A DNA stretch of 64,000 nt from Ricinus communis. Its lineage: Eukaryota; Streptophyta; Magnoliopsida; Malpighiales; Euphorbiaceae. Position numbers and translations under genes: made by a program. The notes under the pieces are model-generated. The model did no database searches. It worked only from the letters and a program-made list of their open reading frames with translations, and was not told the origin of the DNA. Positions 45,891 through 57,996 of this stretch are shown here, piece after piece. Position 1 is the first letter of the stretch. Each line of letters opens with the position of its first letter. Location: positions 13,730,489 through 13,794,488 of the forward strand of contig NC_063259.1 in the NCBI RefSeq assembly GCF_019578655.1. The letters are read 5' to 3'.

Positions 45891-48800
45891 CAATTTGTTT
45901 CATACTAGATGCAAGGTTGGAGAGAAGACTTGTAATGTTATAGTTGATGGTGGTGCCCAAACAGATGGGATCTCATCCGAAGCTGTGAGTAAGTTGAAGC
46001 TTTAAACCAAGGATCATAATGAGCCTTATAAGCTGAATTGGTTGAATGATGGAATCGGGGTTTGAGTCAAGAAGCAAGTCTTGGTTGCCTACTCCATAGG
46101 TGGGTTTGAAGATGAAAGATGGTGTGATATTCTTCCAATGGATGCATGTCACTTACTTCTTGGGAGACCTTGGCAGTTTGACCATGATATGGAGCACAAA
46201 GGTAAATCAAATGTATATGCTGTAACTACCAAAGAAGGCAGAAAAGTTAGATTGTTGCCTTTACCTCCCAAAGTTGCTAAGAAAGAAAAAGAGAAAAGCA
46301 ACTTCCTTGTAACTTGTAATGAAATTGAAAATTTAGCGGAAGAAAATGGGGGTGGGTATGGTTTGATTGTAAGGGCCAAAGAAGAAAAGGGTACTTCTTG
46401 TGATAACTGATCATCCCTTAATGAGTTATTAGAAGAGTAAAAAGATGTTTTTCCGAATGACTTACCAAAAGGCCTTCCACCACTTACAGGCATTGAGCAT
46501 GCCATTGATTTGATTCCGAGGGCATCCTTACCCAACAAGGCAGCCTATAGATGCAATCCAGAAGAAAGTAAGGAACTTCAAAGGCAAATCGATGAATTAA
46601 TTCAAAGGGGCTATGTAATAGAGAGCATCAATCCATGTGCCGTTCCCGCTCTCTTAGTACCAAAAAAAGATGGTACTTGGAGAATGTGTGTTGATAGCCG
46701 TTCCATAAACAATATCACAATCAAATATAGATTCCCTATGCCTAGATTGCAAGACATGCTGGATCAGTTAAGTGGTGCCTTAATCTTTTCCAAAATAGAT
46801 TTAAGGAGTGGATACCACCAAATGAGAATTAGGGAAGGAGATGAGTGGAAGACGGCCTTCAAAACAAAACAAGGGTTATACGAGTTGTTAGTGATGCCAT
46901 TCGGGCTTTGCAACGCCCCAAGCTCTTTTATGAGATTGATGAACAAAGTTCTCTGTCCTTTTCTGAATAAATTTGTTGTTGTCTACTTAGATGACATTCT
47001 TGTATATAGTAAAAACAATGAGGAGCATTTAATTCATTGCAGGATGTTGTTTGATAGGTTGAGAGGGCAGAAGTTGTATGAAAAGCTAGAAAAATGTACT
47101 TTCATGACTCCTAGTGTTGTATTCCTTGTAACATGAGAGGGGGTGCATGTAGATCCCGAGAAGGTCAAGGCAGTCCAATCTTGGTTGGCTCCGAAGAATG
47201 TGCACGAGGTTAAAAGCTTTCATGGACTAGCATCATTCTATAGGAGGTTCATTTGAAACTTCTCAACCATCATGGCTCCCATCACCGAATTGACAAAGAA
47301 AGGAGAGTTCGAGTGGAATGAAGCTGCCCAAAAGGCCTTTGAGAAGGTAAAGTTTCAACTTTGCAATGCTCCGGTTCTTATACTTCCTGATTTTAACAAG
47401 GTGTTTGAAGTGGAGTGTGATGTAAGCGGGATTGGGATTGGTGCGATATTGATCCAAGAAAGAAAACTAGTGAGCTATTTTAGTGAGAAACTCAATGGGG
47501 CTAAATTGAACTACTCAACCTATGATAGAGAGTTTTATGCAGTAGTTAGAGGCCTTGATCATTGGTCTCACTACCTTAGACCAAAACCATTTGTTCTTCA
47601 TTCTGATCATGAGGCCTTAAAGTTCATCCATGGGCAACAAAGACTCAACAAGAGGCATGCAAAGTGGGTAGAATTCCTTCAAACTTTCACTGTTAGCTCC
47701 AAGTACAAAGATGGGAAAAAGCAATGTAGTGGCTAATGCTTTATCAAGAAGAAGCTACTTACTTTCCATGGTTGATGCCAAAATCTTGGGTTTTGAACAA
47801 CTCAAGGAGTACTACAAAGATGATCCCGACATTTTAAGTGAGATGGAGAATCCTACTAGTCAGTTTGTACGTCAAGAAGGATTCCTCTTCAAAGGTAACA
47901 AGCTTTGTGTTCCAAAGAGTGGGGTTCGAGAGTTGTTAGTGCGAAAAGTACACAGTGGGGGTTTGGCTGGTCACTTTAGGATACGAAAGACAATTGATAT
48001 CTTAGGTGAACACTTTTATTGGCCTAGGATGATCAAAGATGTAACCCATATAGTGGAGAGATGTGCTACTTGCCAAAAGGCCAAGGGACACTTCAAAAAG
48101 GGTCTCTACACACCACTGCCAATTCCGGACAGACCATGGGACTTTATTATGGGCTTGCTAAGAACACAAAGAGGAAAGGATAGCATAATGGTAGTAGTAG
48201 ATAGATTCTAAAAAATGGCACACTTTTTAGCTTGTAATAAAACAGATGATGCTGTAAGAGTAGCCGAGCTGTACCTCAAGGAAATTGTCAAGCTTCATGG
48301 CATTCCTCGAAGTATAGTCTCTGATAGGGACTCCAAGTTCCTAAGTTATTTTTGGAGGACCCTATGGAAGCTTGTTGGTACTAAGTTGCTATTTAGTACC
48401 TCCCATCACCCTCAAACCGATGGGCAAACCGAGGTGACTAATAGAACTTTGGGTACCTTATTAAGAGGTCTTGTGAGGAAAACGCAAAAAGATTGGGACA
48501 TCAAACTAGCCTATGCGGAGTTTGCTTACAATAGGGCTCATTCATTGACAACTTCTAAATCACCATTTGAAGTGGTTTATGGAGTGAATCGTTACCTTCT
48601 TATTGATCTCATTCCTTTGGAGGAAAAGGAAATGGCGGGGCAAGATGCAAAGAAACGTATGGAGTCCTTTCAAAAGACATGTGAGCAAGTAAAAAAGAAA
48701 ATTGAGGAGATGAATAAGAAATACCAAGAGAGAGCCAACAAAAAAAAATCACAACCTATCTTCCATCCCGGGGATTTAGTATGGCTACACTTGAGAAAAG

Positions 48801-49126
48801 AAAGGTTCCCTAAGTTTAGAAAGAATAAGATTATGCCTCGCTCCGAAGGTCCTTTTAAAGTACTTGAGAGGATCAATGATAGTGCTTATAAGATTGAACT
48901 TCCCAATGAATTGGATGGTGTCCATGCAACCTTCAATATCGGTGACTTGTCCCCTTACCTAGATGATGAAAGTTTGAGGGCAAACTTCTTTAAAGAAGGG
49001 GAGAATGATCCAAAGTCAAGCAACATTACTCATGAGCCGGCTGCTCTAGTCTTAGAAACTCTTGGGTTTTCTCCATTTACTCATAAGCCCGAATTTGTTA
49101 CTTGTCTTACTTGGGAGTTTACCTAA
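45891..49126 (+). pseudogene. pol: B3 protease-RT-RNase H-integrase
   Basis: Protease I-V-D-G-G-A-Q-T-D near 45940 is followed by a stop at 46003-46005. [33 protein letters not shown] near 46984. RNase [26 protein letters not shown] +1 insertion near 47715 shifts the frame. Integrase: finger near 47950-48080, an in-frame loss of 12 bp before the first Asp, a stop near 48209, SDRDSKF and QTDGQTEV. Further stops lie at 46408, 46438, 47134 and 47254. The final frame enters the 3' LTR and ends at 49126 with a tail lacking the GPxTRAR motif. Confidence 0.9.
48992..49005 (+). other. B3 polypurine tract
   Basis: AAAGAAGGGGAGAA directly precedes the 3' LTR. Confidence 0.8.
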
Positions 49127-49779
49127 GCCCATGAAGCATGTGGTATGCAGCAAGAAAGGAGGAGACACATCAAGGCCAAGTTTTATTATGCTGTAGTTTG
49201 AATTTTATGCTTTTATTTTAGTGTGTATTTTAATACTTTTATTTTAGTTTGTTTGTAACTTATAAATAAAAGTATTAAGAGTGAGGTGTTTGAATAGGTG
49301 GGAAGTTTCTAAAACGTTCAGCCTTGAATAAAAGAATTAAAAGGGCTAATCTAATTAAGGAAACTTTCACATAGTGGGGTTATGGTGTGCAAACGTTTTC
49401 AATGTTGTTTTAAGGCTGTTTAAAGCCAACTTTTTGTATTCTTTTCTTATTTGTAAGTTTCTTATATATATAAGTAATGCAATGAGAAAAGGGGACAGTT
49501 GATTGTCAAAGAAAACGTATACTCTCTATTTTTTTGAGTTTGTCTCAATCAAAGAGTCTTTCTTGTTACTTTGAGTTTGTCTTGAGTGATAAGATTTGTG
49601 GTGGAACATTGAGTGAGTCTTATGTTCTTACCTAGTATTCCAATAGTCTTGAGTTAGTCTTGGATTGTTGGTGCAAAATTTCAGTTTGTGAATTCTTGAG
49701 TGAAATTAAGGGGTCCTTTTCAATCTAGTCTAAATACCTTTACAAGTTTTCTGTTGTGAGGTGTATTTGACTTAGATCA
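49006..49779 (+). repeat. B3 3' LTR
   Basis: TGATCCAAAG to TTAGATCA, 774 bp. The first 121 bp are coding ([14 protein letters not shown]...LTWEFT). It is flanked on the right by satellite at 49780. Confidence 0.95.
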
Positions 49780-52700
49780 GTTTTTGATTAATCCAAGCGT
49801 AATACAAGCAGGAGCGCGACCATTTTGATTTTTGGGATGCATACAATGAAGTAATTTAGGTCGGAGTGTTATTAGGTAGGCCTACACGAATTTTTAAGAC
49901 TACGGCTGACCAGTCAACTCTAATCTAGTTCTTGATTTGACTTTAGTTTATTCATCTTTCTTTATTTATTAATTCGTATTTAGCTTCTAGTTTGTTTTTC
50001 TTATGGAATGAGGGATCTCGCACCATAAAAACCGCATGCAATCGAATACTTGATTCTAATGAGCATACTATTTCAATTTTCTACCTTGTGGGAAATCAAG
50101 TTATGGGTTCTTTCAAGAACTTTGCGAGCTAATCACGAGTCGCCCTCGCTAACATAGACTTATCACTCGCGTCCTTCCTTTCTTGTATTTTCTTTGTCTC
50201 CCTTAGTGTCTAAATCTATCCGATTTGATCCTTACGCCCAGCCGTACAGAGAAGAACAAAGAACTTACGATTTCTTTCCTTTCTTTTGTGCCTCTCTTTC
50301 TAATATCTGTTTAGTATTATGGTTTTGTCCTATTTGGGGAGCATAAGCATGAGTGTCAAGTGAAAGCGCGCGTAAGCGGTGAGCATAGGCACAGATCCAT
50401 TGCTTGGACAAATGCAAGGAAATTAAATTAGTTGATCGAGTATTGATATCATTCTCGAATGAAATGGGATCAGTTGATCGAGCATTGATATCATTCTCGA
50501 ATGATCTCGATGGAATCTTTTGGAGGAAGGAAGGAACGACGAGAATTGAGGCACGCCCAAATTCAGGACTTGGACCATGGAGATCTCCATCATTCCTTGT
50601 TCCTTTCGACACGAGGACTCCTCATGGCACAAGGATTAGCGTAAAGAACCATGACATGGTAGTTGACAAGGTTGGCCGGTGGCGTTGATGCTTTGCTTGA
50701 TCATCAAGCGGGACGAGACCTAAATCCATGCGCGGAAGGGAGAAATCATGATGTTTTCGATTAATCCAAGCGTAATACAAGCAGGAGGGCGACCGTTTTG
50801 ATTTTTGGGATGCATACAATGCAGTAATTTAGGTCGGAGTGTTATTAGGTAGGCCCACACAAATTTCTAGGACTACGGCTGACCAGTTAACTCTTCTCCG
50901 GTTCTTGATTTGACTTTTGTTTATTCATCTTTCTTTATTTATTAATTCGTATTTAGCTTCTAGTTTCTTTTTCTTATGGAATGTGGGATCTCGCACCATA
51001 AAAACCACATGCAATCGAATACTTGAGGCTAATATGCATACTATTTCAGTTTTCTACCCTGTGGGAAATCAAGTTATGGGTTCTTTCAAGAACTTTGCGA
51101 GCTAATCATGAGTCTCCCTCGCTAACGTAGACTTATCGCTCGCGTCCTTCCTTTCTTTTGTGTTCTTTGTCTACCCTAGTGTCTAAATCGATCCTATTTC
51201 ATCCTTACGCCCAGTCGTATGGAGAAGAATAATGAACTTGCAATTTCTTTCCTTTCTTTTGTGCCTCTCTTTCTAATCTCTGTTTAGTATTATGGTTTGG
51301 TCCTATTTAGGGAGCATAAGCATGAGTGTCGAGTGAAAGCGCGCGTAAGCGGTGAGCATAGGCACAGATCCATTGCTTGGACAAATGCAAGGAAATTAAA
51401 TTAGTTAATCGAGTATTGATATCATTCTCGAATGATCTCGGTGGAATCTTTTGGAGGAAGGAGGGAACGATGAGAATCAAGGCACGCGCAAATTCAGGAC
51501 TTGGACCATGGAGATCTCCATCATTCCTTGTTCCTCTCAACACGAGGACTCCTCATGGCACAAGGATTAGCGTAAAGAACCATGACAAGGCAGTTGACAA
51601 GCTTGGCCGGTGGCGTTGATGCTTTGCTTGATCACTAAGCGGGACGAGACGTAAATCCACGCACGAAAGGGAGAAATCATGTTGTTTTCGATTAATTCAA
51701 GCGTAATACAAGCAGGAGCGCGACCGTTTTGATTTCTGGGACGCATACAATGAAGTAATTTAGGTCAGAGTGTTATTAGGTAGGCCTACACGAATTTCTA
51801 GGACTACGGCTGACCAGTCAACTCTTCTCCAGTTCTTGATTTGACTTTAGTTTATTCATCTTTATTTATTTATTAATTCGTATTTAGCGTCTAGTTTCTT
51901 TTTCTTATGGAATGAGGGATCTCGCACCATAAAAACCGCATGCAATCAAATACTTGAGGCTAATGAGCATACTATTTCAGTTTTCTACCTTATGGGAAAT
52001 CAAGTTATGGGTTCTTTCAAGAACTTTGCCAGCTGATCACGAGTCGCCCTCGCTAACGTAGGCTTATCGCTCGCGTCCATCCTTTCTTTTATATTCTTTA
52101 CCTGCCCTAGTGTCTAAATCAATCCGATTTGATCCTTACGCCCAGTCGTACGAAGAAGAACGAAGAACTTGTGATTTCTTTCCTTTCTTTCGTGCCTCTC
52201 TATCTAATCTCTGTTTAGTATTATGGTTTGGTCCTATTGGGGGAGCATAAGCACGAGTGTCGAGTGAAAGCGTGCGTAAGCGGCGAGCATAGGCACAGAT
52301 CCATTGCTTGGACAAATGCAAGGAAATTAAATTAGTTGATCGAGTATTGATATCATTCTCGAATGAAATGGGATCAGTTGATCAAGCATTGATATCATTC
52401 TCGAATGATCTCGGTGGAATCTTTTGGAGGAAGGAGGGAACGACGAGACTCGAGGCATGCCCAAATTCAGGACTTGGACCATTGAGATCTCCATCATACC
52501 TTATTCCTCTTGGCACGAGGACTCCTCATGGCACAAGGATTAGCGTAAAGAACCATGACAAGGCAGTTGACAAGCTTGGCCGGTGGCGTTGATGCTTTGC
52601 TTGATCATCAAGCGGGACGAGACGTAAATCCATGCGTGAAAGGGAGAGATCTTGTTGTTTCAATTAATCTAAGCGTAATACAAGCAGGAGCGTGACAGTT

Positions 52701-53781
52701 TTGATTTATAGGACGCATACAATGAAGTAATTTTGGTCGGAGTGTTATTAGGTAGGCCCACACGTATTTCTAGGACTACGGCTGACCAGTCAACTCTTCT
52801 CTGGTTCTTGATTTGACTTTAGTTTATTCATCTTTCTTTATTTATTAATTCGTATTTAGCTTCTAGTTTCTTTTTCTTATGGAATGAGGGATCTCGCACC
52901 ATAAAAACGGCATGCAATCGAATACTTGAGGCTAATGAGCATACTCTTTTAGTTTTCTACCTTGTGGGAAATCAAGTTATGGGTTCTTTCAAGAACTTTG
53001 CGAGCTAATCACGAGTCTCCCTCGCTAATGTAGACTTATCGCTCGCGTCCTTCCTTTCTTTTGTGTTCTTTGTCTACCCTAGTGTTTAAATCTATCCGAT
53101 TTGATCCTTACGCCCAGTCGTGCGGAGAAGAACAAAGAACTTGCAATTTCTTTCCTTTCTTTTGTGCCTCTCTTTCTAATCTCTGTTTAGTATTATGGTT
53201 TGGTCCTATTTAGGGAGCATAAGCATGAGTGTCGAGTGAAAGCGCGCGTAAGCGGCGAGCATAGGCACAGATCCATTGCTTGGACAAATGCAAGGAAATT
53301 AAATTAGTTGATCGAGTATTGATATCATTCTCGAATGAAATAGGATCAGTTGATCGAGCATTGATATCATTCTCGAATGATCTCGATGGAATCTTTTGGA
53401 GGAAGGAGGGAACGACGAGAATCGAGGCACTCCCAAATTCAGGACTTGGACAATGGAGATCTCCATCATTCCTTATTCCTCTCGACACGAGGACTTTTCA
53501 TGGCACAAGGATTAGCGTAAAGAACCATGACAAGGCAGTTGACAAGCTTGGTCGGTGGCGTTGATGCTTTGCTTGATCATCAAGCGGGACGAGACGTAAA
53601 TCCACGCGCGAAAGGGAGAAATCGTGTTGTTTTCGATTAATCCAATCGTAATACAAGCAGGAGCGTGACCGTTTTGATTTCTGGGACGCATACAATGAAG
53701 TAATTTAGGTCGGAGTGTTATTAGGTAGGCTCACACGAATTTCTAGGACTACGGTTGACCAGTCAACTCTTCTCCGGTTCT
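49780..53781 (+). repeat. Satellite block 5, longest uninterrupted run
   Basis: Monomer starts at 50400, 51373, 52304 and 53276; spacings 973, 931 and 972. The 931 is exactly one 42-bp internal repeat short (near 51405). Monomers look roughly 95% identical and carry many CpGs (for example GCGCGCGTAAGCGGCGAGC). The block ends at phase 505. Confidence 0.95.
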
Positions 53782-55258
53782 TGATGGGTGCTACTCGTGT
53801 TAGCTACAATCTAAGGCAGTGTACCTATCGATGCAGTCTAGCACTAATGGCGAGTATCAAGGTCGTATTCCTCGGGAAAGCAAAAGCCCAGAGTTACTCC
53901 TTTGTTCTTTATTATATTAACCTAAAATGGATGATGAATAAATTCTAAACTAACTATTAACTACAAGCAAAGTCCTAAGGGAGATGCAAGAGTGATTGAT
54001 AAACGAAATAATCAAGACAAGAAGAAAAACCCAAAGGGAATCTAAACTAGTTGGCATCCGAACAAAAGATAAAGGATCGGTGAGTCTAATTATGCTACCC
54101 GTGGATGAATTCTAAACAGAATTCGGTTTCTCTCTCGAGATAACCGAATTCCTAAACCTAATAACCTAAAGTTGGAATCTCTTCCTAACGATTGATTCTT
54201 AAATTAGCATTAAGCTTTAATCCGCCTCTATTAAGCTTTGTTAATTCTTAATCTGGCTAGTTAATTATCCTTATCTCTAAGCGATTATTAACCAGTTCTT
54301 GCTATTCAAAATTCCAATTGCCAAACAGATTTCTCAATCTCATAAAGCAATCTAAACATCACAATTCACAACGTCTCATGAATAATGCATTATTTTATTA
54401 ATACTGAAAACAAGAAGAATACAAAACCAACTCGAACAATCCAACAATATAATATCAAGCCAACATAGTAAAGAAATCCCAATGGATTAAATCAATCTAG
54501 CTAATCATGTTCATTCTCAAAATATACAATAATTCAATTACAACAATAAGCAAAGGTAGAGAAAACCCGATTACACCCTTGGATGAGAGTAAACAGCCCT
54601 AAATCCTTTTGCTCCAATTGAATCGATTCTTGTTCCTCTTGCTCGATTTGAAAATCAATCAACGAACCTAGCCTAATCTTCGATCCTTCAAGGAAATCCG
54701 ATTGAAACCTTGATCCAAGTCTCCTTTTCCCTTGGTCTCAGCTCAGAAAACCCTTAGGGAGAGAAAAATTAGGGTTTTTTTGGGACGTTCTAACCTTAGC
54801 CTCCTCCTTTTCTCTTCTTTTCATTCTTTTAATTAATACCCCCTGTCACCTCCAACACGGCCGTGTTCCTGGCCGTGTTCTTAACACAGGATGGTGTTCT
54901 TGGCCGTGTTACTCTCTGTGGCCGTGCTCCCTAAAATCTACTTCTTCTTTGATGTCCAACACGGCCGTGTTTGTCCCCGTGTTGGTAACACGGCCATGTT
55001 TGTGACCGTGTTGAGAACACGGCCAGTGTTGAGATTAACACGGCCATGTTCAGCTTCCTCATGCTCGTACTTAGCTCGTTTCGGCAGCTTTGACGTCCAA
55101 TTATGCTCCAATTCTTTCCTTTTTCATCCTTTGACCTCTTTTGGACCTAATGCACACAAACATATGTATAAGATGAGTGTTGAGACCAATTCACATCCAA
55201 ATGTCCATAAAATCAATCTTAAAAACCCCATTTAGATGTGTGTATTTTACGCACATCA
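53782..55258 (-). mobile_element. Solo LTR of family E, possibly Tat lineage
   Basis: A 1,477-bp segment TGATGGGTGC to CGCACATCA with no homology to the other families here. A cluster of AACACGGCCGTGTT palindromes and variants lies at 54854-55047. No coding domain was found. The end reading GATACTCGCCATTAGTGC on the minus strand resembles LTR ends of Tat-type plant elements from memory, so orientation and lineage are tentative. Satellite on its two sides overlaps by 56 bp and there is no 5-bp target repeat. Confidence 0.7.
54854..55047. repeat. CGGCCGTG palindrome cluster
   Basis: Perfect 14-bp palindromes AACACGGCCGTGTT at 54854-54867 and 54958-54971, with about eight imperfect half-sites between and after them. 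It is strongly GC-richer than its surroundings. Confidence 0.85.
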
Positions 55259-55483
55259 TAGGCCCACACAAATTTCTAGGACTACGGCTGACCAGTCAAC
55301 TCTTCTCCGGTTCTTGATTTGAGTTTAGTTTATTCATCTTTCTTTATTTATTAATTTGTATTTAGCTTCTAGTTTCTTTTTCTTATGGAATGAGGGATCT
55401 CGCACCATTAAAACCGCATGCAATCGAATACTTGAGGCTAATGAGCATACTATTTCAGTTTTCTACCTTGTGGGAAATCAAGT
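55259..55483 (+). repeat. Satellite block 6, 225 bp
   Basis: Monomer phase 450 to about 676 (AGGCCCACACAAATTTC to GGGAAATCAAG). It is the last satellite in the window; C'' LTR follows directly. Confidence 0.9.
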
Positions 55484-56544
55484 TGATAGAAAATCATCAT
55501 CTTAGCAACCACACACTCCAATAACAAATGAGTTATGATACATATGGAATGCAAGAAAACACCCTCCAATCAAGATGATTCCAAAACCCAAGGATCTCCT
55601 CAAGTGAAGTTAGGAAAAACTAGTTCCCACAATGAAACTTGCACTTGAATTCAACTCCAAACACCACAAACCAATTATGATTTGATAAGTAAGAATCAAA
55701 CACAAGATTTTGGCTAGAGAACGCCACAAACTAAAAATAGTTTAATAAGTTCAAAGTTCATACAAGAACTTAAGCAAAAACACTCACAAAGAGCAAACAA
55801 AGATTATCATTCATCAATTCTATATTTACAAATGAATTTGGCTTTGACATTTATAACCAAAACAAGACAAAGAAAACCTAAATGGATGTCTTTTGAACTT
55901 TCCCACGTTTTCCCCTTTAATTCCCCTTAAAACTCATTAAAATGGCTATTTTTTTACATTGATAACACTCATTTTGTAACTTCCAAATGACAACTAAACA
56001 TGTGCACTCATTTGTAACTCCACACAACACACATATAACTCACACCTAATAAAATAATCCTTAATTAAATAAAAATAAACTAAAATAATTACTTAAGCTA
56101 AAACCCGAAAGATAAGAACCCATATAAATATGAATTAAGCCCAAAGGCCTAATCATAGCCAAATGGCTTTTATTCTTCAAAATGGACTGAATGCTTCATT
56201 ATAAGGCTGGACTCTTGTTTTCATACATGAGTTGCATTTTCATTTTGGACCTTTTGGTGCATGCCTTTGCAATGGAATCTCATGGTAGCCTTGATTCTTA
56301 TCATTCCCCCTTTCTTGAAAGAAAATTCGTCCTCGAATTTTGCCCAAATATTGCGAAAGAAATAAACATATAATATCAAACGATAATAGAATGCCATCAT
56401 CAACCTGCAATTCCTTCGCAATAGTGATTAGAGGATCTTTAGAACAAATAATATTGTTAGTACCAATAAATCCAACATGCTCAAAAGGTTCAACAACTTC
56501 ATTATTCACTAATTGAAACTTTGCTTCTTCATTAACAACAAACT
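55484..56544 (-). mobile_element. C'' element 3' end (LTR, PPT, short internal part)
   Basis: Minus strand: LTR 56303-55484 (820 bp, TGATAAGAATC to CTATCA), polypurine tract just upstream (minus-strand AAGAAAGGGGGAA, 56304-56316), then about 225 bp of internal sequence reading FEDEFSFKKGG in one frame. I do not recognise the more upstream frame (VVEPFEHVGFIGTNN). It is cut by the C'3 LTR at 56545. Confidence 0.75.
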
Positions 56545-57471
56545 TGATGAGGACCTATAAATTGATCATCAATTGACCAAGGATGACATGAACCAGAAAG
56601 TCGAGGATCCATTAACCATGTACAAAGGTCCAATCACACGTGCTAGAACTAAAAAGATGAAAGTGGCCTTAATCTCCTTCATAGATCAGATTTGGTGTAA
56701 ACAAAATATGCATGACTTGAACAAGCCAATTTCATGGAAGCAAGAAGAGTTAAAGTTGTTCAACATACTTCAAGCAAGCCAAAGTCCAGGTTGATGAATT
56801 AATGGAATCAGTTTGAAAAATAAAAAGCCTAATGGAATAAGTTTGGAGGTTAGAAGTTCAATGGGCCAAGAATATTTTTGTTTTGTTAAAATTAGGTTTT
56901 AATCTTATTAAGATGCATAACAAAGGATAGAGGACAAATAAGCTTTAATGGTTAAAAAAACATACTCCTTTATTAAGGAAAAGTAGTGGGCTATTTTTTA
57001 GGAGTTATGGAGTTGTCATTTAATGTAGGAGTTACATATGTGTTAGCCAATGACCTTCTTTGTTCTCAGCCTTTGCCTATATAAAGAAGGCTTGAATCCT
57101 TTCTAAAAACACACCATTGATATATATAAAAGTTATTTTGAGCACTTGTGAGCGTTTTGTTTTTAGTTCTTGTATGAACTATAGAACTTATCAAGCTATT
57201 CTGCTTGTGGCGTTCAAAATCCAAAATCTTTATATTTTTCATTCTTTACTTATCAAACTTTCTTGTTTGTGGTGTGTTGAGAAAAATCAAAGTGTTGTTC
57301 TAATTATTTTATCACCATTCAATTGATAAAGTGATTGGAATAGTTAATCTGATTTCAATCTTGAAAGATCTAGGGCTGTTTCAAACTATTGGAGGGTGTT
57401 AATTTGCATTCCATATGTATCATAACTCTTTAGCTAATGGGGTGTGGTTGCTAAATTGGTGATTTCTATCA
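56545..57471 (+). repeat. C' 5' LTR (C'3)
   Basis: 927 bp, TGATGAGGACC to TTTCTATCA. It encodes GPITRARTKKMKVALISF near its start. TATATAAAG at 57078-57086. Matches 21336-22270. Confidence 0.9.
57078..57086 (+). promoter_or_regulatory. C'3 LTR TATA box
   Basis: TATATAAAG, conserved with C'2 (21876-21884), about 385 bp before the LTR end. Confidence 0.6.
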
Positions 57472-57474
57472 TTT

Positions 57475-57486
57475 TGGTATCAGAGC
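57475..57486 (+). other. C'3 primer-binding site
   Basis: TGGTATCAGAGC three bases after the LTR end; complementary to initiator Met tRNA. Confidence 0.9.
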
Positions 57487-57925
57487 TTGCTTTAAGTTTG
57501 AGGTTTGCGTATCTTTAATTTGATGTTGATTTAACTTTCCATTACTTTAGAAAAAACAAAAGTAATTTCTTTTCCTTCAATTTCGACTCTTGCCCTTCAT
57601 TCACTATATTTGGCACTATTTCAAGTACAAAAAAAAGTGTAAAAAAAACAAATTTAGTATATCCTGATATTTCTTTTTTAGACCTACCCATTTTCACTCC
57701 ATTGAATTGCTATAGTCTGAATTGTTTGGTTTGAGTACCTTAGTTTATCTAAGAACCAAAGAACAAAACAAGAGAGGTAAAAGGCAAGAGAGGTGAGACC
57801 AGTATCGTGAAAAGCCATTTAAAGTGTGAAACACGAGTGGAGCAAAATCATTGATTGTGTGAAACACGTGAGGGAGTTTATGAGGCTGTTTTACCATTTT
57901 TTTATTGCATATTTTCATTAAAAAA
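57487..57925 (+). other. C'3 leader
   Basis: AT-rich leader of about 440 bp with no coding frame. GAAACACGTGAGGGAG at 57861-57876 lies 49 bp before the gag ATG. Confidence 0.7.
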
Positions 57926-57996
57926 ATGTCTAACATAGATAAAGAAACAAGTTCTTCGTCAAATGATCTTGTAATCAAAGCAATGCAGCAACAATT
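57926..57996 (+). pseudogene. gag: C'3 gag N-terminus before insertion
   Basis: The ATG at 57926 opens MSNIDKETSSSSNDLVIKAM and is cut within a Gln-rich stretch by the inverted A fragment. The remainder resumes at 59283. Confidence 0.8.

Larger units (their letters stand above)
43731..49779 (+). mobile_element. Element B3: full-length B-family element
   Basis: 6.05 kb with two LTRs (780 and 774 bp), PBS, gag, protease, RT, RNase H, integrase and polypurine tract, but many stops. Target repeats do not match (TCTTC and GTTTT). Satellite right of the element restarts at phase 353, so about 144 bp of satellite is present on both sides. B encodes Y-L-D-D in RT and a different LTR-coded tail from A, C and D. 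Confidence 0.95.

Noticed and set aside
53633..53652. CENP-B box-like match TTCGATTAATCCAATCG in the monomer
   Set aside because: Only the TTCG and one A match the mammalian consensus, the CGGG half does not, and CENP-B box use is not established in plants.
26518..55483. Satellite as a fragment of rDNA spacer or of one of the retroelement families
   Set aside because: I see no rRNA-like sequence and no similarity to the LTRs, leaders or coding parts in this window. A database search would be needed to exclude unrelated elements.
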